Made by a program: the position numbers and the translations under genes. A stretch of DNA of 64,000 nucleotides from positions 1 through 64,000 of the forward strand of contig NZ_KB889618.1 of the NCBI RefSeq assembly GCF_000372745.1, written 5' to 3'. The stretch is from Embleya scabrispora DSM 41855. GTDB taxonomy: Bacteria > Actinomycetota > Actinomycetes > Streptomycetales > Streptomycetaceae. The first letter of the stretch is position 1. Every line of letters starts with the position of its first letter. Positions 62,570 to 64,000 of the stretch are shown here, one piece after another. The notes below the pieces were generated by a model. The model did not search any database, was not told the origin of the DNA, and was given only the letters and a program-made list of their open reading frames with translations.

Positions 62570-64000
62570 CGCACGCAGCCGTGTCGGGTCGGTCCGCGCC
62601 AGCCCCGGCCACTGCCGGGTCACCGCGGCCGGCCCGCCCAGCGCACGGAACTTCGCAGCGATCAACTCACGGTGACATGACCGTAGTTCCGGCCCGATGC
62701 CACCCTTGGGGATGCGGTACTCGCGGACCAGGACCCGACCGTCGCGCAGTTCGACCCGCACCCGGGCCGGCGTCGGCTTCTCGGCGGCGGTGAAGTCCTC
62801 GGCCGGTGCGCCCGGCGCGGGAGCGAGGTCGAGCAACTCCGCGCCGCCGAACTCCGCCAGCCAGGCCCGTCCCGCAGCGCCCGCCTGCCGCAGCGCCTCC
62901 CCGAACGGCGCGTCACCGGCCAGCAGTTCGCGAGTCATCTCGCGATCGTGCACGAGTCGGACCTTGGCCGCGAGCCGCCAGCGCTCGGGTGTGTCGACCC
63001 GGGGCGTGGTGAAGTCCTCGATGACCAGTTGCCCGGTCAACAGCGCGGTGGCCACCGGGTAGGGGGTATCGAGTACCAGGGCGCCGATCGGTGTCCGCGG
63101 CCCGTCGAGATAGGGCCCGGCCTTGCGGGCGGCGAAGAGCGTGTAGACGGAGCACTCCACGACTACCTCGTGCACGTCCTCCACCGCCCACGTGCCCAAC
63201 TCACGGTGCAGGTCGATGGCGCAATCGACGGCCGCGTCGATGCCGGGACCGCCGGGGTGCAGCTTGAACGAGAGCGTCTCGGTGTGCCAGCGCCGGCCCA
63301 GGCCCAGGGCCGGCGCATCCGGCAGCGGAACGGTGGCGAACCGGGCGAGGAAGCCGTCGGGATGCTCGACGATGTCGGCCGCGCCGTGCAGGCCGCCGGT
63401 CGCGGCGTCGCAAGCGTCCAGGCCCATTCGCACGGCGACCGGGACGTGCAGCAGTCGGGCGTCGCCCGCGATGAAGCCGCGCAGCAGGGTCCACGGCGGC
63501 GCGCTCAGGGCCAGTGCGAGGGCGTCGAGCCACCGTCCGGCAGGGGCCCGTTCGCACGCGAGCCGGCCGGCGACCGCGCCGACGACATGGGTGTGCAGCG
63601 CGGTCTGCCCGCGGAACGGGCCCAGGGTGGCCGCCGAGGTGATCCGCGCGGAGCATTCGTCGGCCAGGATCACCGCACGCAGCAACTCGGCGCCGGACAG
63701 CCCGAGAGCATGTGCGTACGCGAGCGGGACACCCACCGTCGAGGGGCCCAGATGGCCGGCGTAGGCGGTGTCGTCGAGGTTGAGCCAGGCGCCGACGCCG
63801 CTCAGGACGCGCGCGGACTGGGCGGTGTCGGCCTGGAACGGGACGCCCAGCGCCCGAACCAGACGGTGTCCGTCCGGCTGTCGCAACCCGGTTCGGATCG
63901 CCGCGACCTGGGAGAGCACGTGGGTGGCGGCGAAGTCGACCACTCGCGGCGGGACATCGGACAGTTCCAACCCGGCTGCCCAGTGGGCCAGTTGCTCCAG
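62543..64000 (-). CDS. vlmK: VlmK-like MmgE/PrpD-family dehydratase, 5' end outside the window
   Basis: 485 residues are visible; the frame is open to the window edge (LEQLAHWAAG precedes ELSDVPPRVVDFAATHVLSQ), so the start lies beyond 64000. MmgE/PrpD signature regions include LDDTAYAGHLGPSTVGVPLA, FRGQTALHTHVVGAVAGRL, TETLSFKLHPGG and a C-terminal GGIGPELRSC. VlmK of valanimycin biosynthesis belongs to this superfamily and dehydrates valanimycin hydrate phosphate to give the dehydroalanine end; a VlmJ-type kinase would be expected outside the window. Convergent overlap of 27 bp with the small protein gene. Confidence 0.88.
   Translation of the reverse strand: MEQLAHWAAGLELSDVPPRVVDFAATHVLSQVAAIRTGLRQPDGHRLVRALGVPFQADTAQSARVLSGVGAWLNLDDTAYAGHLGPSTVGVPLAYAHALGLSGAELLRAVILADECSARITSAATLGPFRGQTALHTHVVGAVAGRLACERAPAGRWLDALALALSAPPWTLLRGFIAGDARLLHVPVAVRMGLDACDAATGGLHGAADIVEHPDGFLARFATVPLPDAPALGLGRRWHTETLSFKLHPGGPGIDAAVDCAIDLHRELGTWAVEDVHEVVVECSVYTLFAARKAGPYLDGPRTPIGALVLDTPYPVATALLTGQLVIEDFTTPRVDTPERWRLAAKVRLVHDREMTRELLAGDAPFGEALRQAGAAGRAWLAEFGGAELLDLAPAPGAPAEDFTAAEKPTPARVRVELRDGRVLVREYRIPKGGIGPELRSCHRELIAAKFRALGGPAAVTRQWPGLARTDPTRLRALLEQALGL

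Overview
The window comes from a very high-GC actinomycete, most likely Streptomycetales. The signs are strong G/C third-position bias, many GTG starts, pervasive 4-bp ATGA/GTGA start-stop overlaps, modular type I PKS sequence, LacI/IclR/GntR-controlled sugar loci and ABC sugar importers without their own ATPase. No species can be named from sequence alone. No tRNA, rRNA, CRISPR array or insertion sequence was recognised.

Layout. (1) 1-5.7 kb: edge of a modular polyketide cluster. It holds the N-terminus of a type I PKS (docking helix plus start of a ketosynthase), a PucR/CdaR-type regulator translationally coupled to it, an acyltransferase-3 membrane O-acyltransferase, and a free-standing PKS acyltransferase domain. 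Two gap-free ~182-bp repeat copies precede the regulator and the O-acyltransferase. A histidine-kinase C-terminal remnant marks the edge. (2) 5.7-18.1 kb: a GntR repressor diverges from a nine-gene operon: GH42 beta-galactosidase, divergent glycine-decarboxylase-like P-protein subunits (GcvPA/GcvPB type), an AcoX/NAD-kinase-like protein, an SDR, a lipoprotein ABC sugar importer and a GH63/MGH1-like glycosidase, closed by a long hairpin terminator. No H, T or L proteins accompany the P-proteins, so this looks like an undescribed glycoside-catabolic pathway. (3) 18.1-25.5 kb: a divergent DNA ligase/LigD-type polymerase pair (NHEJ-type repair), DoxX, a PHP-domain protein, DUF1059, a CAP-domain lipoprotein, and a sigma factor fused to a zinc-finger-like motif, a membrane span and a CAP domain. 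The two CAP genes share a candidate bipartite promoter. (4) 25.6-31 kb: glycerol regulon (glpD, IclR regulator, glpF-glpK). (5) 31-43.5 kb: secreted hydrolase, ArsR-like regulator, MFS/beta-propeller pair, secreted metallophosphoesterase, an overlapping symporter/sigma factor/small membrane protein operon, DUF3311, CstA and its small YbdD partner. (6) 43.8-53.7 kb: GMC oxidoreductase and TIM-barrel isomerase with a GntR regulator, then an L-rhamnose regulon (LacI repressor, rhaI, fused RhaD-RhaE, rhaB) with a clear promoter and perfect operator. (7) 53.8-64 kb: a valanimycin-type azoxy natural-product cluster: TetR, PLP decarboxylase, amino-acid permease, VlmB-like diiron protein, VlmR-like flavin reductase, VlmO-like membrane protein, VlmH-like flavin N-hydroxylase, VlmA-like seryl transferase, a small protein, and a VlmK-like MmgE/PrpD dehydratase cut by the window edge.

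How the genes fit together. The azoxy genes give a coherent route: amino acid uptake, decarboxylation to an amine, N-hydroxylation by VlmH/VlmR, seryl transfer by VlmA, N-N bond formation and oxidation involving VlmB/VlmO, and final dehydration by VlmK. The rhamnose genes form a complete isomerase-kinase-aldolase/dehydrogenase pathway. The 5.7-18 kb operon is the most unusual: its PLP proteins differ from true glycine decarboxylase at several family-conserved motifs and sit among glycosidases and a sugar importer.
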